Assembly: GCF_014193375.1 (NCBI RefSeq)
Contig: NZ_JACHZF010000014.1
Coordinates: forward strand, 54,242 to 118,241
Direction of reading: 5' to 3'
Length of the DNA: 64,000 bases
DNA from: Halomonas campaniensis
Lineage (GTDB): Bacteria; Pseudomonadota; Gammaproteobacteria; Pseudomonadales; Halomonadaceae
Position numbers and translations under genes: made by a program
The notes under the pieces: generated by a model
What the model saw: only the letters and a program-made list of their open reading frames with translations
What the model was told of the DNA's origin: nothing
Database searches by the model: none
Part shown: one piece after another, positions 42,395 to 51,402 of the stretch
Position numbering within the stretch: position 1 is the stretch's first letter
Layout: each line of letters starts with the position of its first letter

Positions 42395-43666
42395 TCAGCC
42401 CAGCGCCCCCAGGGCGAGGAAGAAGCCGGCCAGCGAGGCCGACATCAGGTTGGAGAGGGTACCGGCCAGCACTGCCTTGAGGCCGAAGCGGGCGATCTCG
42501 GGGCGGCGGTTGGGGGCGATGCTGCCCAGGCCGCCCAGCAGGATCGCGATGGACGACAGGTTGGCGAAGCCGCACAGCGCGAACGACAGGATCGCCATGG
42601 TATGCGGGGTCATCACCTGGCCGGTGGCGGCCACCAGCTGGTCGCCCTCCAGGTAGGGGGCGAGGTTGATGTAGGCGACGAACTCGTTGACCACCAGCTT
42701 CTGGCCGATGAAGGAGCCGGCCAGGGTCGCCTCCTCCCAGGGCACGCCGAGCAGGAAGGCCAGCGGGGCGAACAGCCAGCCGAGGATCCACTCCAGGCTC
42801 AGCGACTCCAGGCCGATCCAGCCGCCGATGCCGCCGAGCATGCCGTTGATCAGCGCGATCAGGCCGATGAAGGCGAGCAGCATGGCGCCCACGTTGGCCG
42901 CCAGGCGCAGCCCGGAGCTGGCGCCGTTGGCCGCGGCGTCGAGCACGTTGGCGGGCCGGTCATCCTCCTCGATCACGTCCGGGACCTGCTCCTCGTCGTC
43001 CACCGGCTCGCGGGTCTCGGGCATGATCAGCTTGGCGAACAGCAGCCCGCCCGGGGCGGCCATGAAGGAGGCGGCCACCAGGTACTCCATGGGAATCCCC
43101 AGGGCGGCGTAGCCCGCCAGCACCGAGCCGGCCACCGAGGCCAGGCCGCCGCACATCACCGCGAAGAGCTGCGAGGGGGTCATGCGGGCGATGAAGGGGC
43201 GCACCACCAGCGGCGCCTCGGTCTGGCCGACGAAGATGTTGGCGGTGGCGGAGAGCGATTCGGTGCGCGAGGTGCCCAGGGCCTTCTGCAGGGCCCCGCC
43301 GAGCAGGCGGATGACCCACTGCATGATGCCCAGGTAGTAGAGCACGGCGATCAGCGACGAGAAGAAGATGATCACCGGCAGCACCTTGATGGCGAACACG
43401 AAGCCGACGCTCTCCACGTCGGCCAGGCCGCCGAACAGGAAGTCGATGCCGTCGTTGGCGTAGAGCACCACCTGGCTGACGGCGGAGGAGATGGCCTGCA
43501 GCACCGCCTGGCCGAAGGGCACGTAGAGCACGAAAGCGCCGATGCCGGCCTGGATGGCGAAGGCGCCACCCACGGTTCGCAGGCGGATCGCGCGGCGGTC
43601 GGTGGAGAAGATCAGGGCGATGGCGATCAGCGTCACCATGCCGACCAGGCTCATCAGGAGAGTCAT
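42395..43666 (-). CDS. nupC: NupC family concentrative nucleoside transporter
   Basis: A 423-residue CNT-type cation/nucleoside symporter with about ten membrane segments. Signatures include [38 protein letters not shown] and [21 protein letters not shown] cytoplasmic acidic loop ([16 protein letters not shown]) lies in the middle. The start at 43666 is chosen for the membrane-typical N terminus ([19 protein letters not shown]). It is the first gene of the operon and divergent from the DeoR regulator, so uptake and catabolism are co-controlled. Confidence 0.93.
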   Translation of the reverse strand: MTLLMSLVGMVTLIAIALIFSTDRRAIRLRTVGGAFAIQAGIGAFVLYVPFGQAVLQAISSAVSQVVLYANDGIDFLFGGLADVESVGFVFAIKVLPVIIFFSSLIAVLYYLGIMQWVIRLLGGALQKALGTSRTESLSATANIFVGQTEAPLVVRPFIARMTPSQLFAVMCGGLASVAGSVLAGYAALGIPMEYLVAASFMAAPGGLLFAKLIMPETREPVDDEEQVPDVIEEDDRPANVLDAAANGASSGLRLAANVGAMLLAFIGLIALINGMLGGIGGWIGLESLSLEWILGWLFAPLAFLLGVPWEEATLAGSFIGQKLVVNEFVAYINLAPYLEGDQLVAATGQVMTPHTMAILSFALCGFANLSSIAILLGGLGSIAPNRRPEIARFGLKAVLAGTLSNLMSASLAGFFLALGALG

Positions 43667-43730
43667 GGAGGCACCTGCTGGCGGCTGCGTCCGCCCGGCG
43701 GGGCGGCGGAGTGGATGTGGTGTGAAACCT

Positions 43731-43757
43731 ATAACATTTCCTGTTATTTTTCTAACA
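43731..43757. promoter_or_regulatory. DeoR-type operator between nupC and the deoR-family gene
   Basis: Three half-sites: ATAACA (43731-43736) and TGTTAT (43742-43747) form an inverted repeat around TTTCC, and TGTTA (43742-43746) with TAACA (43753-43757) forms a second. The second 16-base site differs from the known E. coli DeoR palindrome (TGTTAGAATTCTAACA) at only three positions. It is well placed to control both divergent units. Confidence 0.7.
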
Positions 43758-43790
43758 TTTTCCGTCCCGATCCTCCCGGAGCCCATGCCG

Positions 43791-44573
43791 ATGAATCCCC
43801 GCAGCGCCCAACGACTGGCACGACTCGCCGATGCCCTGGCCCGGGGCGGGCGCCTGCGCCTCGCCGAGGCCGCCGCCCTCTGCGAGGTCTCCGAGATGAC
43901 CATCCGCCGTGACCTGGCGGCCGGCGATGGCCAGCTGGTGCTGATGGGCGGGCACCTGATGCGCGCCGATGACCCGCGCCAGGCGCCGGTCTACGACCTG
44001 GCGACCGAGCAGGATCGCCAGGCCCGGGCCAAGTACCGGCTCTGCGAGCGCGCCAGCGAGTTCGTGGAGGAGGGCGACACCCTGTTCATCGACTGCGGCA
44101 CCACCCTGGTGCCGCTGGTCGGCCTGCTCGCGGGGCGGCGCGAGATCACGGTGGTGACCTATGCGCTCAACGTGGCCAATGCGGTCAGCGCCCTGCCCGA
44201 GGTGCGTCTGGTGCTGCTGGGCGGGCTCTATCACGCCAGCTCCCACTCCTTCGACGACGAGGGTGTGCACGAGGCGGTGCAGCGCCTGGGCATCAATCGG
44301 GCCTTCCTCTCGGCGGCGGGTGTGCATCGCCACAAGGGGATCAGCTGCTTCCACTTCCACGAGGTGGCCGCCAAGCGCGCCGCGATCGCCGCAGCCGGGG
44401 AGCGCATCCTGGTGGCCGACGAGACCAAGCTCGGGGTCATCCGTCCCGCCCGCTTCGCCGACCTCGCGGAGGTCGACGTGGTGATCACCGACGGGCAGGC
44501 GGGGCGTGACCTGCAGTGCGCGCGGCGTGCCGCGGACGGCGCCCCCCGGATCCTGCTGGCCGGGGAGCGTTGA
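43791..44573 (+). CDS. deoR: DeoR family transcriptional regulator of nucleoside catabolism
   Basis: A 260-residue repressor. The N-terminal helix-turn-helix is [19 protein letters not shown], and the C-terminal sugar-phosphate sensor has [18 protein letters not shown] and [18 protein letters not shown] at 43778-43781 is well spaced (9 bases) for the ATG at 43791; an ATG six bases upstream is also possible. The genomic position and the operator suggest that it represses nupC-deoCABD-cdd and responds to deoxyribose 5-phosphate, as E. coli DeoR does. Confidence 0.88.
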   Translation: MNPRSAQRLARLADALARGGRLRLAEAAALCEVSEMTIRRDLAAGDGQLVLMGGHLMRADDPRQAPVYDLATEQDRQARAKYRLCERASEFVEEGDTLFIDCGTTLVPLVGLLAGRREITVVTYALNVANAVSALPEVRLVLLGGLYHASSHSFDDEGVHEAVQRLGINRAFLSAAGVHRHKGISCFHFHEVAAKRAAIAAAGERILVADETKLGVIRPARFADLAEVDVVITDGQAGRDLQCARRAADGAPRILLAGER

Positions 44574-44726
44574 AGAATCCTTGCGCCGGCTCAAGGCGCG
44601 CGGCGGCGGGCATTGCTATCTTCTGATAAAGGGCAGCGCCCGATGGGGGCCTGCCACAGGAACGAAACGCCAGCAGGTGGCCCGCCAGATGCGGGTCGCC
44701 CATTCACAACGCCCAGAGGACGCGCC

Positions 44727-45410
44727 ATGCAAGCTGCAGACATCATGACTCGCAATGTCATCACCGTGGGGCCCGACAGCGAGGTGCGCGAGATCGCCAC
44801 TCTGCTGCTCGAAAACGGCATCAGCGCCGTGCCCGTGGTGGATGCCGATGACAAGGTGCTGGGTATCGTCAGCGAAGGTGACCTGATGCGCCGCGTCGAG
44901 AACGGCGGCGGTCGCCGCAAGTCATGGTGGCTGAAGCTGGTGGCCGGCCACGACCCCGCCGACTACGTGAAGTCCCACGGTCGCCTGGCCCATGAGGTGA
45001 TGACCCGCGACCCGATCACCATCGACGAGGAGATGCCGCTGCACAAGATCTCCACCCTGCTCGAGAAGCACCACATCAAGCGGGTGCCGGTGGTGACCGA
45101 TGGCAAGCTGGTCGGCATCGTCAGCCGCTCCAACCTGCTGCGCGGCTTCTCGGTGGCCGAGCCCGAGGCCAGCGTGACCAGCGACGACCGGGAGATCCGC
45201 AAGGCGATCCTCAAGGAGGTCGACGAGAACACCGGCGTGCTGGTCGACCGCATCAATGTCATCGTCACCGAAGGCCGTGTTCAGCTGTGGGGCCTGGTGG
45301 AGAACCAGCAGGAGAAGATGGCCGTGCAGGTGGCCGCCGAGAACACGCCTGGCGTCAAGGCCGTGGAGAACAACCTGGGTTTCATCCCGCGGGGCGTCGG
45401 CAGCATCTGA
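44727..45410 (+). CDS. CBS-pair and BON domain protein
   Basis: A 227-residue cytoplasmic protein with two CBS domains (DIMTRNVITVGPDSEVREIA, VVDADDKVLGIVSEGDLMRR; then EVMTRDPITIDEEMPLHKI and GKLVGIVSRSNLLRGF) that usually bind adenine nucleotides, and a C-terminal BON domain (INVIVTEGRVQLWGLVENQQ, TPGVKAVENNLGFIP). Combined CBS-BON proteins are linked to stress and osmotic responses, but without a proven mechanism. The start at 44727 follows AGAGGA. It is followed by a 13-bp-stem terminator. Confidence 0.9.
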   Translation: MQAADIMTRNVITVGPDSEVREIATLLLENGISAVPVVDADDKVLGIVSEGDLMRRVENGGGRRKSWWLKLVAGHDPADYVKSHGRLAHEVMTRDPITIDEEMPLHKISTLLEKHHIKRVPVVTDGKLVGIVSRSNLLRGFSVAEPEASVTSDDREIRKAILKEVDENTGVLVDRINVIVTEGRVQLWGLVENQQEKMAVQVAAENTPGVKAVENNLGFIPRGVGSI

Positions 45411-45430
45411 TCCGTTCATCGACACCCACG

Positions 45431-45460
45431 CAACGGGGCGGCCGATGGGCCGCCCCGTTG
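45431..45460 (+). terminator. Terminator after the CBS-BON gene
   Basis: Perfect 13-bp stem (CAACGGGGCGGCC/GGCCGCCCCGTTG) closing on a GATG loop, 20 bases after the stop. The T tract is weak (CGTTATG). Confidence 0.65.
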
Positions 45461-45541
45461 CGTTATGTCCCGCTGCGTCGCTGCGTCGCTGGGTGCCGTG
45501 ACGCCACCGCCTCGCCGCCAGGGCAAGGCGGTCAGCGGGGG

Positions 45542-46696
45542 TCAGGCCTCGCCTGCCGGCACCGGCCGGGCCGCGGCCACCTGGTCCAGCGCCGCCTTCA
45601 GGTTGGCCAGGCTGCGCTCGCGGTCATGCAGCTTCTCCAGGCCGAACAGGCCGATGCGGAAGGTCTGGAAGCCCTCGCCCTCGTCGCACATCAGCGGCAC
45701 GCCGCCGGCGACCTGCACGCCCGCCTCGGCGAACTTGCCGACCAACTCAGGGTCGTCGGTGTAGCAGACCACCACCCCCGGGGCCTCGAAGCCCGGCGCG
45801 GCCACGCTCCGGTAGCCGTACTCGGCCAGCAGCTCGCGTACCCCGTCGCCCAGCGCCTGCTGCTCCTCACGGACCCGCTCCAGGCCATAGGCCTCGATCT
45901 CGGCCATCACGTCGCGCAGCCGCACCAGGCCATCGGTGGGCAGGGTGGCATGATAGGCGTGGCCGCCGCCCTCGTAGGCTTCCATGATCTGCAGCCACTT
46001 CTTCAGGTCGCAGGAGAAGCTGGAGCTGGTGGTCTCATCGATGGTCTCCCGGGCCAGCCGCGACAGCATCACCATGCCGCAGCAGGGGGAGGCGCTCCAG
46101 CCCTTCTGGGGCGCGCTGACCAGCACGTCCACGCCGAGGTCCTGCATGTCGACCCAGATGGAGCCGGAGGCGATGCAGTCGAGTACCAGCAGTCCGCCCT
46201 CCTCGTGGATGGCATCGGCCACCTGGCGGATGTAGTCGTCGGGCAGCATGATCCCGGCGGAGGTCTCCACGTGGGGCATGAAGACGATGTCGGGCTGCTG
46301 GTCGCGGATCGACTCGATCACCTCCTCGAGATGCGCCGGCCTGAAGGGCGAGGTGGGATGGTTCTCGTCGAGGCGGCGCGCCTTGAGCACGTTGATGTCG
46401 GAGGAGATCCTGCCCATCTCGAGGATCTGGCTCCAGCGGTAGCTGAACCAGCCGTTGCGGATCACCAGGCAGCGACGCTCCTTGGCGAACTGCCGGGCCA
46501 CCGCCTCCATGCCGAAGGTGCCGCTGCCCGGCACGATCACCGCGCTGTGCGCATGGTAGACCCGCTTGAGGCCGGCGGAGAGGTCACGCATCACTTCCTG
46601 GAAGCGAGCCGACATGTGGTTCAGGGCGCGGTCGGTGTAGACCACCGAGTACTCGAGCAGCCCATCGGGATCGACATCGGGTAGCAAGCCGGGCAT
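45542..46696 (-). CDS. Class V PLP-dependent aminotransferase
   Basis: A 384-residue fold-type I aminotransferase of the alanine-glyoxylate/serine-glyoxylate group. The PLP Lys is in VLVSAPQKGWSASPCCGMV; IVPGSGTFGMEAVARQ, PHVETSAGIMLPDDY and LLVLDCIASGSIWVDM complete the cofactor site. The start at 46696 follows GGAG. The donor cannot be deduced; a class V aminotransferase divergent from a polyamine/opine-type ABC importer hints that it acts on the imported amine, but this is inference. Confidence 0.88.
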   Translation of the reverse strand: MPGLLPDVDPDGLLEYSVVYTDRALNHMSARFQEVMRDLSAGLKRVYHAHSAVIVPGSGTFGMEAVARQFAKERRCLVIRNGWFSYRWSQILEMGRISSDINVLKARRLDENHPTSPFRPAHLEEVIESIRDQQPDIVFMPHVETSAGIMLPDDYIRQVADAIHEEGGLLVLDCIASGSIWVDMQDLGVDVLVSAPQKGWSASPCCGMVMLSRLARETIDETTSSSFSCDLKKWLQIMEAYEGGGHAYHATLPTDGLVRLRDVMAEIEAYGLERVREEQQALGDGVRELLAEYGYRSVAAPGFEAPGVVVCYTDDPELVGKFAEAGVQVAGGVPLMCDEGEGFQTFRIGLFGLEKLHDRERSLANLKAALDQVAAARPVPAGEA

Positions 46697-46960
46697 TTCA
46701 GTCTCCGTGATGTGGCCGCGCCCCGGGAGGGCGCAGGCGAAGGGGCGTTCCTCCCCAGAGCATATTCCGATTCGGGGGTTCGGGCCAGCCGCGGCGGGCC
46801 GTCGCCGGTCGTCGGCCTTGACCTGGATCATCCCCGCGGCCGGTGCGTCGGTGGCACCGTTTATGCAGCGTGGTGGAGCGACTTGACGCTGCGCAGCATC
46901 GCGCCTAGCTTGAAATTTGGACATTTTCTGCAAACGTCTTAATTTTGGCCGGGAGCCCCG
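46697..46960. promoter_or_regulatory. Divergent promoter region between aminotransferase and ABC genes
   Basis: 264 bases without a gene. The part next to the ABC operon (46905-46945) is notably AT-rich for this genome (TTGAAATTTGGACATTTTC), suggesting the promoter. No clear palindrome was found. Confidence 0.45.
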
Positions 46961-48076
46961 ATGCCCGACAACAACAGCCGCACCCAGGCCCCGCTGATCC
47001 GCTTCGATGCCGTCCAGAAGACCTATGACGGCGAGACCCTGGTGGTCAAGGACCTCAACCTGGCCATCCACGAGGGGGAGTTCGTGACCCTGCTGGGCCC
47101 CTCCGGCTCCGGCAAGACGACCTGCCTGATGATGCTCGCCGGGTTCGAGAACCCCACCGGCGGCGACATCTACCTCGGCGACCAGCGCCTCAATACCGTG
47201 CCCCCCCACAAGCGCAACTTCGGCATGGTCTTCCAGAACTACGCCCTCTTCCCCCACATGACGGTGGAAGAGAACATCCGCTATCCGCTGAGGACCCGAC
47301 GCCTGCCCGCCGCCGAGGCCGACCGCAAGGTCGCCGGCATCCTCGACATGATCAAGCTCGGCGAGTTTGCCGGGCGGCGACCCGCCCAGCTCTCCGGCGG
47401 CCAGCAGCAGCGGGTGGCGCTGGCCCGTGCCCTGGTGTTCGAGCCCCGGCTGATCCTGATGGACGAGCCCCTCGGCGCCCTGGACAAGCAGCTGCGCGAG
47501 CACATGCAGCTGGAGATCAAGCAGCTCCACGAGCAGCTCGGCCTCACCGTGGTGTTCGTCACCCACGACCAGAGCGAGGCGCTGACCATGTCGGACCGGG
47601 TGGCGGTGTTCAACGACGGGGTCATCCAGCAGATCGATACCCCCCAGGCCCTCTACGAGCACCCCGCCAACACCTTCGTGGCCCAGTTCATCGGCGAGAA
47701 CAACACCCTGCCGGGGCGCATCGAGTCGGTGGCGGGCGAGCAGTGCCGGGTGCGCTTCGGCGACGACCACGTCACCGGGGCGCTGGTGGGGCCGGGGCTG
47801 GCCAGCGGCGACGCCACCCAGCTGTCGATCCGCCCGGAGCGCATCAAGCTCGACGGGGCGAGCCGCGACCTGGCCAACCGCCTGCAGGCCCGGGTGTGCG
47901 AGTTCATCTACCTGGGGGACCACCTGCGCATCCGCCTGGCGCTGGCCGGCAACGACCAGTTCGTGGCGCGGGTGCCGGTCGCCGAGTTCCAGAGCAGCAT
48001 GCAGGCGGGCGACCTCGTCGAGGTCGGCTGGCGCGACGAGGATGTGCGCGCCCTGGACATGCCCGGCCCGCAATGA
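46961..48076 (+). CDS. ABC importer ATPase, PotA-like
   Basis: A 371-residue ATPase of the polyamine/opine importer (POPT) group. Walker A LLGPSGSGKTTCLMMLAGF, Q-loop MVFQNYALFPHMTV, signature QLSGGQQQRVALARAL, Walker B LILMDEPLGALD and FVTHDQSEALTMSDR, plus a C-terminal TOBE domain. It is first in the operon ATPase - binding protein - permease - permease and energises the importer at the inner membrane. Confidence 0.93.
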   Translation: MPDNNSRTQAPLIRFDAVQKTYDGETLVVKDLNLAIHEGEFVTLLGPSGSGKTTCLMMLAGFENPTGGDIYLGDQRLNTVPPHKRNFGMVFQNYALFPHMTVEENIRYPLRTRRLPAAEADRKVAGILDMIKLGEFAGRRPAQLSGGQQQRVALARALVFEPRLILMDEPLGALDKQLREHMQLEIKQLHEQLGLTVVFVTHDQSEALTMSDRVAVFNDGVIQQIDTPQALYEHPANTFVAQFIGENNTLPGRIESVAGEQCRVRFGDDHVTGALVGPGLASGDATQLSIRPERIKLDGASRDLANRLQARVCEFIYLGDHLRIRLALAGNDQFVARVPVAEFQSSMQAGDLVEVGWRDEDVRALDMPGPQ

Positions 48077-48131
48077 CCGCCCGTCCGGGCACCACGAGAA
48101 CCACAACCACAATCACCATCGGGAGAGTCCC

Positions 48132-49199
48132 ATGACCCATCAGCCTTCCCCCCTCACGCCCCGCCGGCTGGCCCGCGGTGTCGCCGTCGGCGGCCTGCTC
48201 GCCGCCGGCCTGGCGCTGTCGACCGGCGCCCAGGCGCTGACCGTCATCTCCTTCGGCGGCGCCTCGGGGGACGCCATGCAGAAGGCCTACTACGGCCCCT
48301 TCGCCGAGCAGACCGGCGTCGACCTGACGCCCGGGGACTACAACGGCGAGCTGTCGCGCATCCGTGCCATGGTCGAGACCGGCAACGTCAGCTGGGACCT
48401 GGTGGAGATGGAGTCCCCCGAGCTGGCGCGCGGCTGCTTCGAGGGGCTGTTCGAGCCCATCGACTGGGAACGCCTGGGGCTCGCCGACACCCTGATCGAC
48501 TCGGCCGTGGAGGAGTGCGGCGTGGGCACCTTCGTGTGGTCCACGGTGCTGGCCTTTGACGCCGACGCCCTGGAGGCCTCGCCCACCTCCTGGGCCGACT
48601 TCTGGGACGTCGAGCAGTTCCCCGGCACCCGCGGGCTGCGCCGCGGCGCCAAGTACACCCTGGAATTCGCGCTGATGGCCGACGGCGTGCCCGCCGACGA
48701 GGTCTACGCGGTGCTGGCCACCGACGAGGGGGTCGAGCGGGCCTTCGCCAAGCTCGACGAGATCAAGGAGCACATCCAGTGGTGGGAGGCCGGCGCCCAG
48801 CCGCCCCAGTGGCTGGTGGCCGGCGATGTGGTGATGACCTCCTCCTACAACGGCCGCATCGCCGCCGCCCAGGAGGAGGGCAACAACCTGGCGATCGTCT
48901 GGAACGAGAGCATCTACGACCTGGACTACTGGGCGATCGTCGCCGGCAGCGACCACGTCGACGAGGCCTACGACTTCATCGCCTTCGCCAGCCAGCCGGA
49001 GACCCAGGCGGTCTACTCCAGCGAGATCCCCTACGGCCCGGTGCACCCGGACGCCATCGCCCAGCTGGACGAGGAGCAGGCGCGGCGCATGCCCACCCAC
49101 GAGGAGAACCTCGAGGGCGCACTGGCCATCGACACCGGCTTCTGGGTCGACTTCGGCGAGGAGCTCGAGCAGCGCTTCAACGCCTGGGCGGCGCGCTGA
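48132..49199 (+). CDS. Periplasmic substrate-binding protein, PotD-like
   Basis: A 355-residue binding protein. A long signal sequence with a twin Arg-like RRLARG and a hydrophobic core (GVAVGGLLAAGLALSTGAQA) is followed by LTVISFGGASGDAMQKAYYG, then WDLVEMESPELARGC and VVMTSSYNGRIAAAQEEG, as in PotD/opine binding proteins. ATG at 48132 is preceded by GGGAGAG. The substrate is probably a polyamine or small amine, not resolved further. Confidence 0.9.
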   Translation: MTHQPSPLTPRRLARGVAVGGLLAAGLALSTGAQALTVISFGGASGDAMQKAYYGPFAEQTGVDLTPGDYNGELSRIRAMVETGNVSWDLVEMESPELARGCFEGLFEPIDWERLGLADTLIDSAVEECGVGTFVWSTVLAFDADALEASPTSWADFWDVEQFPGTRGLRRGAKYTLEFALMADGVPADEVYAVLATDEGVERAFAKLDEIKEHIQWWEAGAQPPQWLVAGDVVMTSSYNGRIAAAQEEGNNLAIVWNESIYDLDYWAIVAGSDHVDEAYDFIAFASQPETQAVYSSEIPYGPVHPDAIAQLDEEQARRMPTHEENLEGALAIDTGFWVDFGEELEQRFNAWAAR

Positions 49200-49287
49200 T
49201 CCACCCCCGGCAGCGGCGCGAGCCGCTGCCCCCTCTTCCTGCGGCCGCGCCTGGCGCGGCCGGCACTGATCCGTCCGGGAGGCGCCC

Positions 49288-50544
49288 ATGACCCGATCCG
49301 CCGCGTCGACACCGCCGGCCCGGCCGGCCGGCAACCTGCGGGCCCAGCTCAGGCGGGCCGAGCGGATGCGCAAGCTCCGGGCGGTGGCCCTGGTGGCCCC
49401 CCTGGCGCTGTTCCTGGTGATCGTCTTCGTGGTGCCCATCGGCAGCATGCTGTGGCGCAGCGTCGACAACAGCGAGCTGGCCTCGGTGATGCCGCAGACC
49501 GCGGCGGCCCTGCAGCAGTGGGACGGCACCGGCCTGCCCGACGAGGCCGCCATGGCGGCCTTCGCCGCGGAGCTGCGTGACTCCCGCCGCGGCGGCGGGC
49601 TCGGGCGCATCGGCCGGCGCCTCAACTACGAGGACACCGGCTATCGCGGGCTGCTGATGCGTACCCTGCGGGGGCTGCCGGCGGCGGGGGAGAGCATCGA
49701 TGACTGGACGACGGCGCTGACGGAGATCGATGCGGCCTGGGGCGAGACCGCCACCTGGCTCGGCATCCAGCGCACCGCCCCGCCCACCACCGACCGCTAC
49801 ATGCTCGCCTCCCTGGACCTGGAGCGCGGCGCGGATGGCGAGATCCAGCGCGTCGACGCCGGGGATCGCCTCTACCAGGCGGTCTTCCAGCGCACCATGG
49901 TGATCGCCGGCGGGGTGACCCTGATCTGCCTGGCGCTGGGCTTCCCGCTGGCCTACCTGCTGGCCACGCTGCCGGCGAAGACCAGCAACCTGCTGATGAT
50001 CCTGGTGCTGCTGCCGTTCTGGACCTCGCTGCTGGTGCGCACCGCGGCCTGGATCATCCTGCTGCAGTCCAACGGCCTGGCCAACCAGTCGCTGATGGCG
50101 CTGGGGCTGATCGAGTCGCCGCTGCAGCTGGTGTTCAACCGCATCGGGGTGTTCTTCGCCATGGTGCATATCCTGCTGCCCTTCATGGTGCTGCCGCTCT
50201 ACAGCGTGATGAAGGGCATCTCGCCCAGCTACCAGCGTGCCGCGGTGTCGCTCGGCGCCCATCCCTTCGCGGCCTTCTGGCAGGTCTATGTGCCCCAGAC
50301 GGTCTCCGGGGTGGCGGCGGGGACCATCCTGGTGTTCATCATGGCGCTGGGCTACTACATCACCCCGGCGCTGGTGGGCGGCCCCGCCGACCAGATGGTC
50401 AGCTACTACGTGGCCTACTACACCAACACCACCAACAACTGGGGCATGGCCGCGGCGCTGGGCAGCATCCTGCTGGTGGTCACCCTGCTGCTCTACCTGG
50501 TCTACCACCGCCTGGTGAATCGCAGGCAGCTGATCCGGCGCTGA
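49288..50544 (+). CDS. ABC importer permease, PotB-like
   Basis: A 418-residue inner-membrane permease. After the first helix (VALVAPLALFLVIVFVVPIG) there is a long periplasmic insert of about 140 residues, found in the large COG1176 permeases, then five helices with the coupling EAA-like loop SPSYQRAAVSLGAHPFAAFW and a conserved YYITPALVGGPADQM. It pairs with the PotC-like permease downstream. Confidence 0.9.
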   Translation: MTRSAASTPPARPAGNLRAQLRRAERMRKLRAVALVAPLALFLVIVFVVPIGSMLWRSVDNSELASVMPQTAAALQQWDGTGLPDEAAMAAFAAELRDSRRGGGLGRIGRRLNYEDTGYRGLLMRTLRGLPAAGESIDDWTTALTEIDAAWGETATWLGIQRTAPPTTDRYMLASLDLERGADGEIQRVDAGDRLYQAVFQRTMVIAGGVTLICLALGFPLAYLLATLPAKTSNLLMILVLLPFWTSLLVRTAAWIILLQSNGLANQSLMALGLIESPLQLVFNRIGVFFAMVHILLPFMVLPLYSVMKGISPSYQRAAVSLGAHPFAAFWQVYVPQTVSGVAAGTILVFIMALGYYITPALVGGPADQMVSYYVAYYTNTTNNWGMAAALGSILLVVTLLLYLVYHRLVNRRQLIRR

Positions 50545-50562
50545 GCCCGGGAGGAGAACGAC

Positions 50563-51393
50563 ATGGCACTGCCCCCCTACGCCTCGCCGGTGGAGCGGCT
50601 CTGGTTCTGGACGTTCCGGCTGCTGTGCGGCCTGGTGCTGCTGTTCCTGATCACCCCGGTGCTGGTGATCATCCCGCTCTCGTTCAGCAGCGGCTCCTTC
50701 CTGACCTACCCGCTGCCGGGCGTCTCGCTGCGCTGGTATGCGGCGATCTTCGATACCTCCGGCCCCTGGCTGGCGGCGCTCAAGAACAGCCTGATCGTCG
50801 CGCCGCTGGCGACGCTGCTGGCGATGGTCCTCGGCACCCTGGCCGCGGTGGGGCTCAACCGCGCCGATTTCCCCGGCAAGGGGATGCTCCTGGCGCTGCT
50901 GATCTCGCCCATGGTGGTGCCGCTGGTGATCGTCGCCGTGGGCATGTACTTCTTCTTCGCCCAGGTGGGACTGCTCAACTCCTACACCGGCCTGGTGCTG
51001 GCCCACACGGTGCTCGGCGTGCCCTTCGTGGTGATCACCGTGAACGCCACCCTGCAGGGCTTCGACTTCAACCAGGTGCGCGCCGGGGCCAGCCTGGGGG
51101 CGAGCCCGCTGCGGGTCTTCTTCACCGTGGTGCTGCCGCAGATCGTGCCGGGGGTGGTCTCCGGTGGGCTCTTCGCCTTCGCCACCTCCTTCGACGAGGT
51201 GGTGGTGGCGCTGTTCATCGCCAGCCCCACCGAGCGCACCCTGCCGATCCAGATGTTCTCCGGCATCCGCGAGAACATCAGCCCGGCCATCGCCGCCATG
51301 GCCACCATCCTGATCCTGCTATCGACCCTGCTGCTGGTGACCATGGAGCTGCTTCGCCGGCGCAGCGAACGGCTCAAGGGCAGCGTGGAGTAA
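50563..51393 (+). CDS. ABC importer permease, PotC-like
   Basis: A 276-residue six-helix permease: TFRLLCGLVLLFLITPVLVI, GVSLRWYAAIFDTSGPW, and the EAA loop NQVRAGASLGASPLRVFFTV followed by LPQIVPGVVSGGLFAFATSF. It closes the four-gene ABC operon (GGAGG at its start). Convergent to pta, nine bases apart, so both 3' ends must terminate in a very short space. Confidence 0.92.
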   Translation: MALPPYASPVERLWFWTFRLLCGLVLLFLITPVLVIIPLSFSSGSFLTYPLPGVSLRWYAAIFDTSGPWLAALKNSLIVAPLATLLAMVLGTLAAVGLNRADFPGKGMLLALLISPMVVPLVIVAVGMYFFFAQVGLLNSYTGLVLAHTVLGVPFVVITVNATLQGFDFNQVRAGASLGASPLRVFFTVVLPQIVPGVVSGGLFAFATSFDEVVVALFIASPTERTLPIQMFSGIRENISPAIAAMATILILLSTLLLVTMELLRRRSERLKGSVE

Positions 51394-51402
51394 GCCCCCC
51401 GC

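Noticed and set aside
46697..48112. N-terminal extension of the class V aminotransferase frame to 856 residues
   Set aside because: The extra part is antisense to the ABC ATPase gene; a good ribosome binding site and the conserved N terminus support the start at 46696.
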